Assembly (NCBI GenBank): GCA_035236585.1
Contig: CP141127.1
Span: 45,336,001-45,400,000 of the forward strand
Source of the DNA: Warburgia ugandensis
Taxonomy: Eukaryota > Streptophyta > Magnoliopsida > Canellales > Canellaceae
Direction: 5' to 3'
DNA: 64,000 nt
The first letter of the stretch is position 1. Every line of letters begins with the position of its first letter. Made by a program: the position numbers and the translations under genes. Below the pieces are notes generated by a model. The model saw only the letters and a list, made by a program, of their open reading frames with translations, was not told the DNA's origin and made no database searches. Below are positions 46,392-59,772 of this stretch, in pieces.

Positions 46392-49200
46392 TGTAATGCC
46401 GAACAATTTACACTATTTTTAACGAAAATTGAACATTCTATAGGAAATAAACTGAGTTAAATGTTTCACTTTATTTAAAATAGTAAACGAAGGAATTTGT
46501 GAGAAAACTTGGTACTATTAGATTCTACTCAAAAAATGGAATCCAACGCCTCAAAAATCACCCAAAACGGAGTTCGTATGAAGAAGTTATGGCCATTTAA
46601 AGATTAGGGGTATTTCTGGAATTTAAACAAAAAAACGAAAAAGACGAAAAACGCAAGGGGCCGTTTTGATACCGGCACCTCCTGTCGTCTTCAACCTCTA
46701 GACCCCTCCAGAAACCCATTTTTCCTGATTTCTCTAGAACACCCTAGGGGAAAGGGCGGCACCGCCATTGAGGGGCACCACCTTCTCCCCTCCATAAAAA
46801 GCCCCATCTCTCCCTCTCAAAAACACAAGTTTTTCGGCGTTTTTGGAGTAGGTTTCTGGAAAAAACCAAAAACCCATCTTTCTGCATTTTTTGGCAATGG
46901 CCATGCCCAAGTCAGGCTGGCCATTGCCATTTTTCTCCATGCCCTTTCTCCTTTCCAGTCTGGCAATAGGGTTTTCCCCCTTGTTCAAGTTTTTCGAAGA
47001 GCAGGCACACCCACCGAGGAAAAAGGGCATTCCAGGCTACAGGTAAGCCGTTCCTCCACTTTTCCTCTCTCTTTTTCTTCCCCAGGGCCAGATCCATGCC
47101 GGATCTGGTCTTTTCTAGTCATTTTCCAGCCGGGTTCTTGGTCGAAAAACGCTCTCAAGCCAGTTCAGCTGGCCTTGTACGAACCAGCCAGTTTTTCTAG
47201 CTGGAATTCCTAGATAGCAGACGTTCCCAAGCCATTCAGATGGCCCTGCATGAACAAGGCATACCAAGGACACCATGCTTCACTTGCACCTAGGACTGGG
47301 TCCCTGGGATGGGTTCCAGGTGTATGACAGGGCGGACACTGTCCCAGGTGCGGCCTTCGGGTGCGCGCGCGACATGGGGCACAGGTCCTGGCTCAACCAG
47401 GATGCACGGGGTGCCCTGGGACCTAAGACATGCCATTCTACAAGGTGCGTCCATGCGATGATATGTGACATAGCACGTCACTTGAGCAGGCATGTGTGCG
47501 TGCAAAATACAGTCCGTGGCACGGCCTTTGGGCGCGCACGTAAGGCGGTCATAGTTCAACCAGGATACACGGGTGTCCTGGGAACTGGGGCACACGGACC
47601 TAATGAGACTTTAAAGTTGGGATTAGAGGATAAATTACAGAGTTTAACTATTGGAAGGTAGATCCACACCATAGGATTTAGCCTGACGAATGAATTAGGT
47701 AAGGACCATGGACCTAATAGGCAGATCTAGCGATCTAATGTCTAAATAGAATGAAATTAATAAGGACTCCTTATATCCATTCATACCCAAGAGTTTATAA
47801 ATGAGACTCAGGGACGGGTTGAGTGATAAAGGACGCGACTCCAGATGACTTTGAGGTAGGTGCTCTATCGCTACTAGACTTTTTAAAAGAGCCATGATTG
47901 TTTTATGCATGTTTTAAGTATAAGTTATATAACTTGTTTAGCATGACTTAATTCAGCATACATATGATAAATGCTTTATGAATAGATATGTTTTGCAAAT
48001 AATTGCATATACATTATGCATAGATATGTTTTGCAAATAATTGCATATACATTATGCATAGATATGTTTTGCAAACAAATGCATATATTGCATGATTTGT
48101 GAGGATTGAGTTTTTGAAGGATTGCATGTCCTTGAGGGTTACTAAAAGATGCTGGAGTGCCCAAAAGACGCTGGGTAGACAGTTGTGAGCGACCCAAAGA
48201 GGACAGGTTTTGAAAAAGAGGTTTTTGCTTGTTTGATCTGATATGATTTGGGCTGATAAGCTTGTGGGCACTATGCTGAGAGGTTTGGGTTGGCCTCCAT
48301 CCTCTACCACTATTAGGTGGATGGGTACCATGCCCAAAAAGGACAACATCCCTGCTTCGACTGCATGTGGTACAGGGGGCTACCACTAGTGTCACGGCAC
48401 TGGGTCAAAGTGTCATATGTCCCATGGAGGCATATGACCCTGCGTCCTCAGGTACCCAGGGACCACACGACGGCGATGTCGTGGGCACAGTTGGACCTTA
48501 TGGTTTGAGGATTTATGTGCATTGCATATGACATGACATGAGGTTGGTCGACCATACCATATATCCATGAGTTGGATTCAGTGGAGCATTGTATGCATAT
48601 CATTATGTTTATGATATATGATACTTTCAACTTGGATTATGCTATTTCTTTAAGTCGTCAGTATTTCCAAATTATACAGTGGTTTTTAATATCGATATTG
48701 ACCATGATTGTTCGAACATGCACATGTTTTTAAGAGCATATGATTTTAAACATAGCATGCATTGCAAAACTAGTAGTGATAGACTCCTACTGAGTATAGT
48801 ATATACTCACCCTATCCTTAACATTTTTCAGGATAGTTCCACTCACACATAGAAGATGCCTCAGGAGATATTAGTGCTACGAGCAAGTGAATTAAAAAGG
48901 AGACAATTATACATGTAAGTAAACTCTCAACCCTTTGGACATGTATTTATTTACAGTTGGGCTGTGTGTTGTGACTAGATAGACCTGGGGGAAAACATTT
49001 ATGATTTCTGAAGTTTTTTAAAAACTACTTTGAGTATTGTGAAAGCAAATGACACTCGAGGTTTTCAAAATGAGTGTAAAACCAAAGATTCTCCGCTGCA
49101 TTGCATGGTTTTTATAAAATGGTTTTCAAATAGGGATGCATCCCTCCTTAGGAATTAGATATTGCATTTAAAAATGCATAAGAAAACCCGGGTCGTCACA
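46392..49200 (+). mobile_element. Solo LTR, 2.8 kb, Tekay-like, TSD GTCCC
   Basis: Starts TGTAATGCCGAACAATTT and ends AACCCGGGTCGTCACA, flanked by GTCCC on both sides (46387-46391 and 49201-49205). Much of it is a diverged relative of the LTR at 32950: shared words include GGAATCCAAC, CACCCAAAACGGAGTT, GGTAGGTGCTCTATCGCTAC, GCATAGATATGTTTTG, GAGGTTGGTCGACCATACCA and CTACTGAGTATAGTATATAC. A lone LTR with a target duplication is the footprint of recombination between the two LTRs of a former element. It lies within the Athila/Tat-like LTR and is younger than it. Confidence 0.93.
47981..48075 (+). repeat. 38-bp tandem unit, about 2.5-3 copies
   Basis: Unit containing GATATGTTTTGCAAATAATT and GCATATACATTATGCATA. 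The Tekay 5' LTR has one copy and its 3' LTR two, so this is a variable-number repeat across the family. Confidence 0.8.
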
Positions 49201-50236
49201 GTCCCCTTTGTCACACACGAGCACCATGAACCAGCCAAGCACCAGTCGTTTGCTTTTGATGGCTACATTAGGCGACCTCCACCCATCACCAATTGAATTC
49301 CCCTGTCCAGGCAAGCTACACTTATCTAAGCATTCACCACCTATTGCCCCAAGCTCCACTGCCCAACTCACCTCCACCATCCCGTTCCACCAACAGCGCA
49401 TCATCTCCCCAAGCTCCACCATGCCGATCTGCTCCACCTCCAGACACTAGCCCTCCATCTTCTCCAAAAATCTCCTCAAGCTTCCATCTCCTCCTCCATC
49501 GGTTTTCTATTTCTGAAAAAAAAAATTCCTTTAAATTCCATTTCTACCATTTACAATTTTTATTTAATTACATGTGTATCCTCTTTTTTATTACATCTAT
49601 ATCCCTGCTATTATTCCCATTTTATCTTATCTATGCTTTGTTATTTGGAAACCACACAATCCGAGCCAGTTGATTAAGGCTTAACCCAATCAATGGGTTA
49701 GCCTTAAAAACCAAAATTTCTTAATTTCTCCTCTATTTCTTCTTAGATTTTTAATTAACTTTTAGATTTCATTCTTAGGACATCCCTGAGTTTTATTAAT
49801 GTCTTTGATCATTAATATGAATTTTAGAAAGTGATATAAACTGTCCAAATCCCAAAATCACCATTTACTCAAGATATTTAAGATTTTGAGGAATCTAAAA
49901 AATCCAACCATCAAATCTTTAATCAAGAACATGCTTAAGATGTTGATGAAGCCTGATCAACCCCCAAAAGGCCAAATTTGAAGAAATTGATAATGATTAA
50001 TCTAGGAAAGTAGATTTTTAATGCTATGTAGTTTGATTTTCTTTCTTTTTAAACTGAAAATTTTATAACTTTTGGCAGTTGAGTAGATCTAAACCTTTAT
50101 TCCATTTTCAATAATTTTGAGTTATTTATTTATAATTTTTGAAGAATTAAATTTTATTAAAACTCCAATTTAGTAAAGCGAGTCCCTGTGGGTTTGACTC
50201 TTACTTGCATTGGCTATACTACAATAGCCTGTGCAC

Positions 50237-52370
50237 TTGTGAAAAACTCAATAAGAACAAAGCTAAAAATTGTGCACTATTCTAATTTCTATAACTTGAC
50301 TTAAACACACTAAAAAAATCCTAAACTAATCCTTGATATCATGCATGTGAAACCCAAAAAGAAATTAAAAGAGTAAGAGCAAGAAGATTGGAAAGAAATC
50401 AACATGAACAAGTCCTAAATCTAAGTGGGAAACAAGGAAAAGATGAATGGGAGCAATAAGATTCAATGCTACTATCCTCTTGTCATCACTATAAGAGAAA
50501 AGGTAACTTTGGTCTTGAATAATTAAATAAGAAAGGTAAGAGAAGTGGAAACAAGAGTGAAAGGAGAACAAGGTGGACTTAACTATAAGAAATGTAAACA
50601 ACTAAGAAAGCAATAAACAAGCAATGAAAGGAAGGAATTAAAGCAAGATACCGGCCTAGAATTAAAGTGCAAAAAACTAAAAAAACAAAGCAAGAAAAAG
50701 GTGTGGAAGACAAGGAAAAGTATCCAAGATGTTGAAGACCAATGCACTAAGAGTACCTCTAAGTTAATGCATTTGATTTCAAGGAGTTAGAATCAACTTC
50801 CTTACTTAAAAATAGGCATGAAATCCATGGGATATTTGTATAGTTTTACTTTCCAATTTGATAAGGTCTTACCTTAGGAATAAAATGGAGAGCTAGAATT
50901 AGGAATACAGGTAGGAAAATTAAGTGGTTGATTGGAGACAGAAGACGAGAAGGTTAGGTGAGGTGGGTGAGTGAACTTTCTAATTATGAGAAAAGGAAAG
51001 GGGAGAGGCATTGAATTCTAGCCTAGGATGCAGTGTGGAATCCCTTTCCTTTAGGTATATCACATGTTGGTATAGAAAGAAAGGGAAAAAGTGTGAGAAA
51101 GATGGAGGAAAGTGGTAGTTGATTGGGGAATGGATTTATAAAGAAGTAGGTGGCGTGGTTGAAATTAAAAGGGGGGATGCTTCACCTTTCAATGAAGGTG
51201 GCATGGAACTCCTCCGTATCTAAATGTGTGATGTGGTGGGTAGGAAAGAGAGAGAAAAGAAGGGGGAAAAGAGTGGGAAAAATAAGGAAAATATACTTGG
51301 TCTCTCTCTTGTTTGGCCCACCTATGCATACATATCTTGCCATGTTGATTATCACCCAAGTTCCTTTTTAATTATCTCTTGAAATTTACTATTTATCATA
51401 GGATAATTGCTTTTAAATATCCTCCAATAGTGTGACTTCATATGACATGGCTCTCATGAGGATCAATGTCTCACTTTGATGGATTGAGTGTCTAAGCCCC
51501 TTGGTTTCAATGCTTGAATGACTTGGCTTACTTAGGTTATCTTGTTAGACTAGGAAACTTCTTATATGTCTCCAATTATCATGCAAAGTTGTTAGAATTG
51601 CATGGTTTTTTGCTTAGTCACCTATGATCCCTGCAATTGTTTTGTTGGACTCCATTTGTTTTCCTTAAGATGAACTTAGGCCTTGATTTATTAAAATGAC
51701 AAAATTTAGGTATTTTTTCCTCTTTTGATCTTGATCTTGATCTTATCTTTCTTGATCTCGACCTTTGGATCATCTTCTCAACACCTACAAAAGATGAAAA
51801 ATCCTAATTAAATTCTAGAAAATTATGATGATTCTTATACTTACTATATATTAACTCTTGAACCTATAAAATATTAAAATTTTGAATTCTTAGTCAGAAA
51901 TGCATGTTTTATAAAATTTTAGGAAAACCCTAGAATAGTGACTATAATTTATAACACATGGATTAATAATTGGGTTCTTCTTATACAAATTGAACACTTA
52001 TAAGTTGGTAGTTCCATCTTCTTAAATATGTATACATGATGCCTTTCCTATTGGCATTTCCACCTAAAGAACCTACCCCTCCATTTAGTGCTACTTGCAG
52101 TTGATTTTATAAATATTATCGTAGATATTGCACCAAAAGTTGGACATCTTTGATCATCATATTTCCCAATGACCCAATGGGGGTGATAGTAGGTGCTAGG
52201 GTGGAATCTATCTCCAAAGAGTAATCTTGTGTGAGTTCACTTCTACCAACATTAGTCCTAAGGTTATTCTATTAACACAAGAACTAAAAGTTTCTTATTT
52301 TGTTCACTAGTCATGGCCTTCCATTAAATAATTGGTTGTGAATGACATAAACCTAGGCTTTGATACCAAT
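50237..52370 (-). other. AT-rich region, probably internal part of a minus-strand LTR element
   Basis: No protein similarity can be read on either strand. The right edge holds a degenerate primer binding site on the minus strand (complement of GGCTTTGATACCAA at 52357-52370, i.e. TTGGTATCAAAGCC), which makes the sequence to its left the start of that element's internal region. Purine-rich stretches (50640-50740) carry no gene. Confidence 0.45.
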
Positions 52371-54299
52371 TATAACACTCCAGGGTTTAAAAGCAATTTT
52401 AATATTTAAACACATTTTTAAATGTAGGATCCCTATTTTCAAAATCTCTTTTGTAAAAGAAATCATATAGAAGATTCTTTTCCTTTGAAAACTGTATCCA
52501 AAATATATGAGTGTTAGTCATTCAAAACTAGCCTCACAAATAAGTCATATAGCATTCCATTTAATTTCAAAACAATCTCTACATTTATCAATCATGACCC
52601 AATTATAAATGTAAAGTTCAATGGACATATCCAACACTTAGTGCTTGAGTACATCCATAATCAACAAAATAAAAATAAGAAAGGTTAACTCCAATGCATC
52701 TTGTGTCTCACCATTTTTCCTCCTTATTGACCCTAAAATCTTTTAATCCTCGTTTCTAAGATGTCTCCTTATCATGCTAATCTGAGGTGTGGATGGGGTG
52801 AGTATATGGGGTCTACTTAGTAGATAGAACTAAAACTAGAAACTCAAAATTTATGGCACTACAATTTGATGATTTGAAAACATGTTTCTAGTGCAAGAAA
52901 AATCACATGATTAACTTCTCAATATTTTTTCCATGCAATCCATCAAAACACTTTTCTATCATGCACAGGACAACTTGATAATTTCAAGTAAAATCATGAT
53001 GCATTGAATATTATTCAAATATAGATATTAAAATATTCATCCAAACATTCTCTTGTGTCCATAGAGCTTTTAACTCTCACTGGCAACATCAACTAATTTG
53101 GTCATGAATGCTCATCAAGCAACCATAATCTAGTTGTTCAACCCTCATCCTACTCCCTTAGACCATAAAAACAAAATCTCATGGGATTCAAATACACTCA
53201 CAAACTGACCAATTGAATCATGTGTTGCCAGTACACAAGGACTCCACTGGATCCTTCATGGGCCTACAAATGTTCATCTAAAGTGCGTTGCAACCACCAC
53301 AATAAAAACAAAAATACTATTTGGGTGTGGGTACTTACCACCTCTTGTAGTTGGAGAGGAGGGGCCAACTTCTAATAATCTCATAGCACAGATCTCATGA
53401 GACTCATCTGCCTATCTCAACTCTTAAATCCTAGGTATCACTATACCCTTGTATGTTTCGCAAAATCTCAGGGAAAGCCCATGATGCAATTCAAGACATA
53501 CATTGCACAAAATCTCTTTCTCAAACTAAATGAATATCTAAACATGATTTACATAAGAGATTACTTTCAAACCAAATAAAACTTGTTGCACTATTTTGAA
53601 AACTCATTCAAAACATCAAATTCAAGGGATAATTCCATGAATAAAATTGTGCATAACTTAGCATCAACCCATATTTCAAGACTTACTATTTTTAAGTGTA
53701 CCAACATGGTAATAACCATATTGTTTGGGCTATCATAAACCATGATTTGTAATGATTTAGTAACATGCTAAGAATGGACTTATCAAATTCCACTTTGACT
53801 TCAAACCAAGGTTTCAATAGGTGCATTTTACAACCCAAAATCGTATTCTACAACTATGGTATACAACTCAAAAGACATCTTCAAAAAGACATACAATTCA
53901 TTCAAAAGTTAGCATGCTAAACACAAACCTAAAAAGTACAAATTTATGATTTCAAAACCATAATTTAAAAACATGGTTCTTGTTCAAATATTGTAATTTA
54001 TAAGTCATGTTTTACATCCTAAAAACTATCCTCTATAGTGCATCAAATTGTTAGTTTTGATGCAGGTATAGCATTTTAAAAATATCAATCTTTTGGATCT
54101 TTATTTGAATGAAAACTCAAATTTAGCAATACATGTTAACATGAAAAAACAATAGTTAACATGCTTCACCCGAAGCTATTGGAAAAACAATCTAATTACT
54201 TAAGAGTTTCAACATGCTAAAACAATTTCAAACATGTGCTTTTTTAAACTTAGTAAAATCATCCTAATTAGAAATTAAGTCATGTTCGGAACATCTAAT
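52371..54299 (-). mobile_element. Minus-strand Tekay-like LTR, 3' portion
   Basis: On the minus strand this ends CCTGGAGTGTTATA just before a Met-tRNA primer site. It shares landmarks with the ends of the LTRs at 32950 and 46392: the complement of CATTTAAAAATG, AATAGGGAT and a GTGAGTATAT..CTACTTAGTAG stretch matching the GAGTATA hairpin zone. C-to-T type changes are frequent, suggesting an old, long-methylated copy. The rest of the LTR appears to lie at about 61541-62739, beyond the LINE. Confidence 0.6.
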
Positions 54300-54942
54300 A
54301 TCATCATCATCAAAACCTTATCCCAATTAGGGGTCAGCCACATGAATCTTATTACTCCATTCCACTCTATTAAATACCATGGCTTCATTTAGTCCCAAAG
54401 TTTTTAAATCTTTCCTCACCGCTTCTATCCACGTTCTTTTGGGCCTTCCCCTTACCCTTTTATAACCTTCTACTTGTATTGCCTCACTCCTAACCGGTGC
54501 CATTGTTGGTCTCCTATAAACATGTCCAAACCATCTAAGTTTAATCTCCCTCATCTTGTTACCTATTGGTGCCACCCCTAAATTTCCTCTAATATTTTCA
54601 TTTCTAATTCTATCCTTTCTTGTCTTACTACTCATCCATCTCAACATTCTCATTTCTGTGATGCTCATCCTATGAGTATGGTGTTCCTTAACTGCCCAAC
54701 ACTCTGATCCATAGAGCATGGCCAGCCTTATAGCCATCCTATAGAATTTTCCTTTTAGTTTGAGTGGCACCTGCCGATCACATAACACTCCAAATGCACA
54801 TCTCCATTTGTTCCAACTCGCTCGGATTCTCTAGGTAATCTCCCTCTCAATCTCTCCACTCTCATGGATCAATGATCCTAAGTACTAAAAGTGGTCTTTC
54901 ATGGGAACTTCTTGGTTATCAATCTTGACTGGTGTTACACTC
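54300..54942 (-). pseudogene. RTE-type LINE, 3' part
   Basis: On the minus strand the reading is VTPVKIDNQEVPMKDHF, then YLGSLIHESGEIEREI, RIRASWNKWRCAFGVL, CDRQVPLKLKGKFYRMAI and LAMLYGSECWAVKEHHTH. It continues with EMRMLRWMSSKTRKDRIRN, NLGVAPIGNKMREIKLRWFG and RGRPKRTWIEAVRKDLKTLG, ending EWSNKIHVADP. This is the C-terminal part of plant RTE-like LINE proteins. A 153-residue frame (54327-54788) is still open. The 3' end carries CCAATTGGGATAAGG-like sequence and a (GAT)n tail (54301-54311), typical of RTE elements. The LINE is interrupted at 54942/59773 by a solo LTR. Confidence 0.9.
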
Positions 54943-57900
54943 TGTGACGACCCAAGTTTTTGTAACACGTTTTGTAATGTATTTTGAAAGGCAGGGCCCT
55001 TAATAGTGTAAAAAAATTTAGTAAAACAAAGCAACGGAAATTCTTTTCTTTTGACCTTGTTTTGTAAAACCCAAGTCATATTTCATACATAACATAAGTA
55101 CAATTTGTGTACAAAATAAAATTCCATTAAAGGAATATACTTTTATTAAATTCCAGAACCCATCCAGTGGTTCACAGTACAGCCAAGTCTATTACAATAC
55201 TTGTCCAAATTACATAATCCGAAACTCAAGTTTACCATACAATAAAACTCTCAACAAAGAAAATTACATGCCTTTAAGGGTATACCTTGAAGATTATTCT
55301 CTTCAAGTCTTCTATTGTCTTCAAGTCCTAACTCTCCTTCCCTGCATCTGAGATATTGCAACAAGTACAATATCTTAGTAAGCAATGCTTGGTAGGGGAT
55401 TCAAGAAGCATAATAATTGTCAAGGTACTTCCAATAATTCATAATCTCATTATCCTTAAACATACTCTTTACTTTATAAGTTATGTATATCTATATACAT
55501 ACATACCCTTCATGGGTAAACCAATTAAATTTGTGAAAGTAGTCAAATATCATTCCCAACTAAGCTAATCAATTCTCTTCATTTTGAGAATTTAGTATTA
55601 CAGCTAATCTTATACTGGGAATTTCCCTTCTTAGAAAATATTGGCAATATACAATTACCAAGCATTTCATTATACTACAACATAAGGCATTTCACTATGC
55701 CTATTCTCATATGCATCATAGTGCAAAATAATCAAAAGGTTGCCATGCTGCAGTCTGATCCGTACTAGCGTGCTCGGATAACTGCCTTGTTCACCACTAA
55801 TACCACTGTGGAAAATATTATGTCACTGCCCATATGGGGGGACAGAACTTTCATAGTGGTGGCCATCCCATAATTGCCACCACTCACTTTTAGCCTCTCA
55901 TTGGGCAAGGTATCATCATATCATCAAATTTCAAGGAGCGGGTGGCCAAACACTTATAACTCCTCTAGCAATAGCATCACCCTAGGCTTATGCCTATTAT
56001 AACAAACTCACAAGCCTCCAAGTTTGTATGTAAAATAGATTTCATATATATCAGACCATTTGTCTGTTTACTTAAGGCTAAAATATTTTCTAGTTCCCTA
56101 TTCACTTATAGTCTAGTCCTTAACCATCTTATATGTGTTTGGTTGGATCATAAGATTTTCAAGGGATTTAATACAAGTATTAACATTACTCTTGTCAACA
56201 TAAGATCATGAGTTCAATCATGCATATCCCATGTAAATGCATTCATCAAATCCTCCTACCTTCAAGGAGTCATCTCTTTTCCCAAATCTTCCATGATCCT
56301 GATTGATGTATGTGATCTGTACATCCATACATATTGTCAATATATAAATTTGAACAATCCTATTTATCACTAGATCTAATGTTTAGAATGATTTTTAGAT
56401 CATTCATATCTAAGTATGTTTCTATCTCTAAGTCTTTGTGTGTCCGTCTCCTTGATCTTGATCTTTCATAGATCCATTGATTAACAATCTACACATGTTG
56501 ATAAAGATCAAGGTCCTAGATCTTCTATCATCTAGTTCTTCTTTGATCTAAGTTCAGTTATTAGATCATCCATAAGGAGAATGATCTTGGTTTTCTTCTT
56601 TGAATCATCTTTGATCAAGAGTTTGGATTATCTAATCTAATGAACTATAACAAGCATACTAATAAACATGCATACTAAGTACAATATAGTATTCCTATTC
56701 TTATTGTTCTTGATCATCCATGATCTAATGGATATTGTTTGATCATCCTTATCTTACTTACTGTTCTTATTAGGGTTAGGTAATTTATTGACCTTTTATG
56801 CTCTTATTATTATTATTATTATTCAACCAGTTAGCGTGCTGGTTGAAGGTAACTTATTTAAGCCTAAACCTAGACTGCTCCTCTTATTTCCAATTGGCTA
56901 AGGCTTACTAGCTGAATGGGTGAACACAAAGTGGTTACTTCAATCCTCATGTAAGGATGCATTTAGACCTCACAAAGGTCAATGGAAGGTAGGGGAGAGT
57001 GAGGCTCTATTAGATAACCCCCTTAACCAGTATGTTCGTCATTCACTAGAATGACCACAGCTCAACCTTTCATAAGGTTCCTATAAACATGTTTACCTTA
57101 AGTACTCTTTCTAATGGATTTTAATTAAGTCCATGAATATTTATAATGTCATTCATGGGGTTTATTATTCTTCTCCGAGTTTGGGCTAAGGATTTGATAA
57201 TCCTTATATTGTCCTACTAATTATAGCCCTTACTAATTAAGTCCAAAGTATTCCATTCTTATTTGTGTCATGAAACTGTACTTTCTCATTAGATTACATT
57301 TTTTATGTTTTATGCTCTTTATCTCATAACAAGTAGATCTACTAATAACATTTAACCATAAATGAATTATAAATTCAAAGCATAAAACTACATAATTTAC
57401 ACTTAATGATAATGAGGCAAGGTACTTAAAATTACTCTAACATGATTTCCAACTAATATACCTTAATAACTCAATTTAAACTAACATGGACTTAAGGTAT
57501 AATCTCATACTATAGTATAAACTTATATGAAATTCTAGCATGATCCTAAGTTAGAATGGCATGAAATCATACTAAAGTGCACCTAAGATAATTAAATCTA
57601 GCACCATATGATAACAATGAAATCAGATATCATGCTAAATGTTATACTAGCATGCTTTATAACATAATCATATTTAAAATGCTATTATATCAAATGAAAC
57701 TAATTACATTAACATTTTTAGAAACCTTTACTTATGATCCAACCATTAGATCTTAGATCTTTTCCTTTGATTAAGGGTATTAGTTATATTTAGGGGATTT
57801 TCTTTATTAAGGTCCAAAGATCATATTGATCCATTTTTGTCATAATCCATCCATGATTTTTTCGATTTCATTATATCAACATTCATTTTATCCATCCCAA

Positions 57901-59772
57901 GGATCTGATCACACTTGATCTCATTGATCAAGTGGGTCCCTTTGTATTTTTAGAGTTTTTCTACCATAATGGGTAGATCCCTTAATATATCTCAGATATG
58001 TCCAAATAAACCATAGATATCACTTTATTTCAATAGTATATCATTATTAAAACATATTTTCAAGATCTGATCATCTCAGATCTTGAAGATCTAGGTAATT
58101 GGAAAATTGTTTCTTTAATACAGAAAGTTTTACTGAATATTATGTCTATTTTATCATTTCATCAGAAAATAGAGGTTTCAAGCTTTCCATAGCTTCTTTT
58201 CGATCTCAATTTGGAGTTCAGATGGCTCCAAAATTTGATCTGGAAGTTCACAGCCCTTTCTAGGGCTTAGATTTGATCTAGGCCCAAGGAACGAACGGCC
58301 CAGATCTTTCGGGCAAAAAACCAAGCTGGGCAGAATGCTCCCACTCGTCGGGCGCGTCTGCCATAGAGGCACGATGGAAGCGCCTGTCTGGAAATTCCAT
58401 CGACGCGGATGTTGGTTAGGCGCGTCCTCTTATTGGTTTGACGGACGCGCTATTGTCCCGCTTGGGACGACGTCCCATACGCAGCGCACGTGGAACGTTT
58501 CCACGTCCTCCATTTTTGACACTGCGTCACGTGTGCGTCTTAGGCACTGTTAGATCTGGAGATCGGACAGTCCATTCTGGACCGTCCAATCAATCCTCTC
58601 TCAATTGAGGGCCCAAAACATCTCCGATCATTGTGAAACTACTACCCTAGGCTGTTGAACCCTTCTGGATTGATTGGTGTAGTCAAAATTTTCATATGAG
58701 CACTCCATCATCCTAAATTAAGGGTTCTAGTGTTTACTTTATTTTTACCTTTTTATTACCAAAATAAATTACAGTAAATTAAAAATTACATAAACCAGTA
58801 GTAAACATCTATAGAAAGTATTCCCACCTACCTAATTGGAGAAAAACATTGTTTATGTGTCCAATTTAAAAGAAACACCCTTGGATGAAGATATGGCCCA
58901 AGATCCACCTTTCTTGCAAATTACTGTTGTTTGAACCGTTGGATCTTGAAATTGATTTGGAGGTTTTGTTACTAAGATATTGTGGGATGTTTTGGATGGT
59001 GGATTTGATTATATTAGATCTGGAACAGAGTGCCTAATTGATTTTAGGTCTCTTGTTCCAATCTAAAAAGAAAAAGAAATTGAAAAGAGAGAGATCTCTT
59101 AGGATTTTTGGGGAGGGATCTAGGTCTAATTTTTCAGGGAGAGTGAAAACAATTTTGTGGGAATTTTTGTAGTATTTTTGGGGTTGTATTTACAGGCATT
59201 TTGGTCTTCTTTCACGATGATATGCATTAATGATGGTAAATTTTTTATTATTAAATGAGCATTGGATTCTCCCATCCTCCACCTACTTCCCCAAGACCAA
59301 CTGGTATGGTTTGACCCATCATTTCACGTGGGCTAGCCATAGGATTCATTTTTGGGTCCCTTGTGGGCCCCACATGGTGTAAAAAGACCATTTTGCCTTT
59401 TATATATAAAAAAATTAGGATTTATTCCCATGATCTCAGAATTGAGCGTACTTAATGGCGTTGGATTCATATTTCTTAGTACATTCTAAATTTTGATGTC
59501 TCAGATTTTGATTTTTTGGTAAAATTACTATTTTACCCTTTTGTCCAAGAAATGAAGAAAATTAAGGATTTTTCATCCGAATTTAGAATTTGTCGTGCTT
59601 ATAGTCATTCTGAAGGGTTTGCTAAGTTTAATTTCAATTGTAGATGTCTTATTATTTTATTATACTTTTATAAGAAGTATATTCTAAATAACCATAATAT
59701 TTTAGCCCGAAATTTCTAAAACTCAAACTTTATTGATTTTCTCAATCAATTACAAAAATTGGGGTTATTACA
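54943..59772 (-). mobile_element. Solo LTR, 4.8 kb, minus strand, TSD CACTC
   Basis: On the minus strand it begins TGTAATAACCCCAATTTTTG (ending at 59772) and ends AAACTTGGGTCGTCACA (54943), with CACTC on both sides (54938-54942 and 59773-59777). It belongs to the long-LTR family at 9068 and 17644; shared words include the GTGGGGCCCACA-like site near 59370 and the GGTGGCCAAAC word near 55944. It also has a CpG-rich block (58325-58560) not seen in those copies. It sits in the middle of the LINE reverse transcriptase, where the protein reading stops and resumes cleanly across it. Confidence 0.95.

Larger units (their letters stand above)
45196..50236 (+). mobile_element. 3' LTR of the Athila/Tat-like element, with a nested solo LTR
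   Basis: Begins TGTATTAACTATTAAATT after the polypurine tract. A TATA box (TCTTATAAAGAGTG near 45655) is followed by a CT-rich leader. The far end carries AAGCGAGTCCCTGTGGGTTT then GACTCTTACTTGC (about 50175-50207), typical of the last part of this lineage's LTRs, and GTGCA near 50236 is taken as the end (uncertain by tens of bases). Without the nested insertion the LTR would be about 2.2 kb. Pro/Ser-rich frames at 45828-46285 and 49208-49673 are products of the CT-rich leader, not genes. Confidence 0.7.

Noticed and set aside
47275-47661. Overlapping frames of 128 and 101 residues on opposite strands in GC-rich DNA
   Set aside because: They lie in the CpG-rich block of a solo LTR, where stop codons are rare on both strands. 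No family match.
54885-55079. 64-residue minus-strand protein
   Set aside because: Chimeric reading that crosses from the solo LTR into the LINE at 54942/54943.
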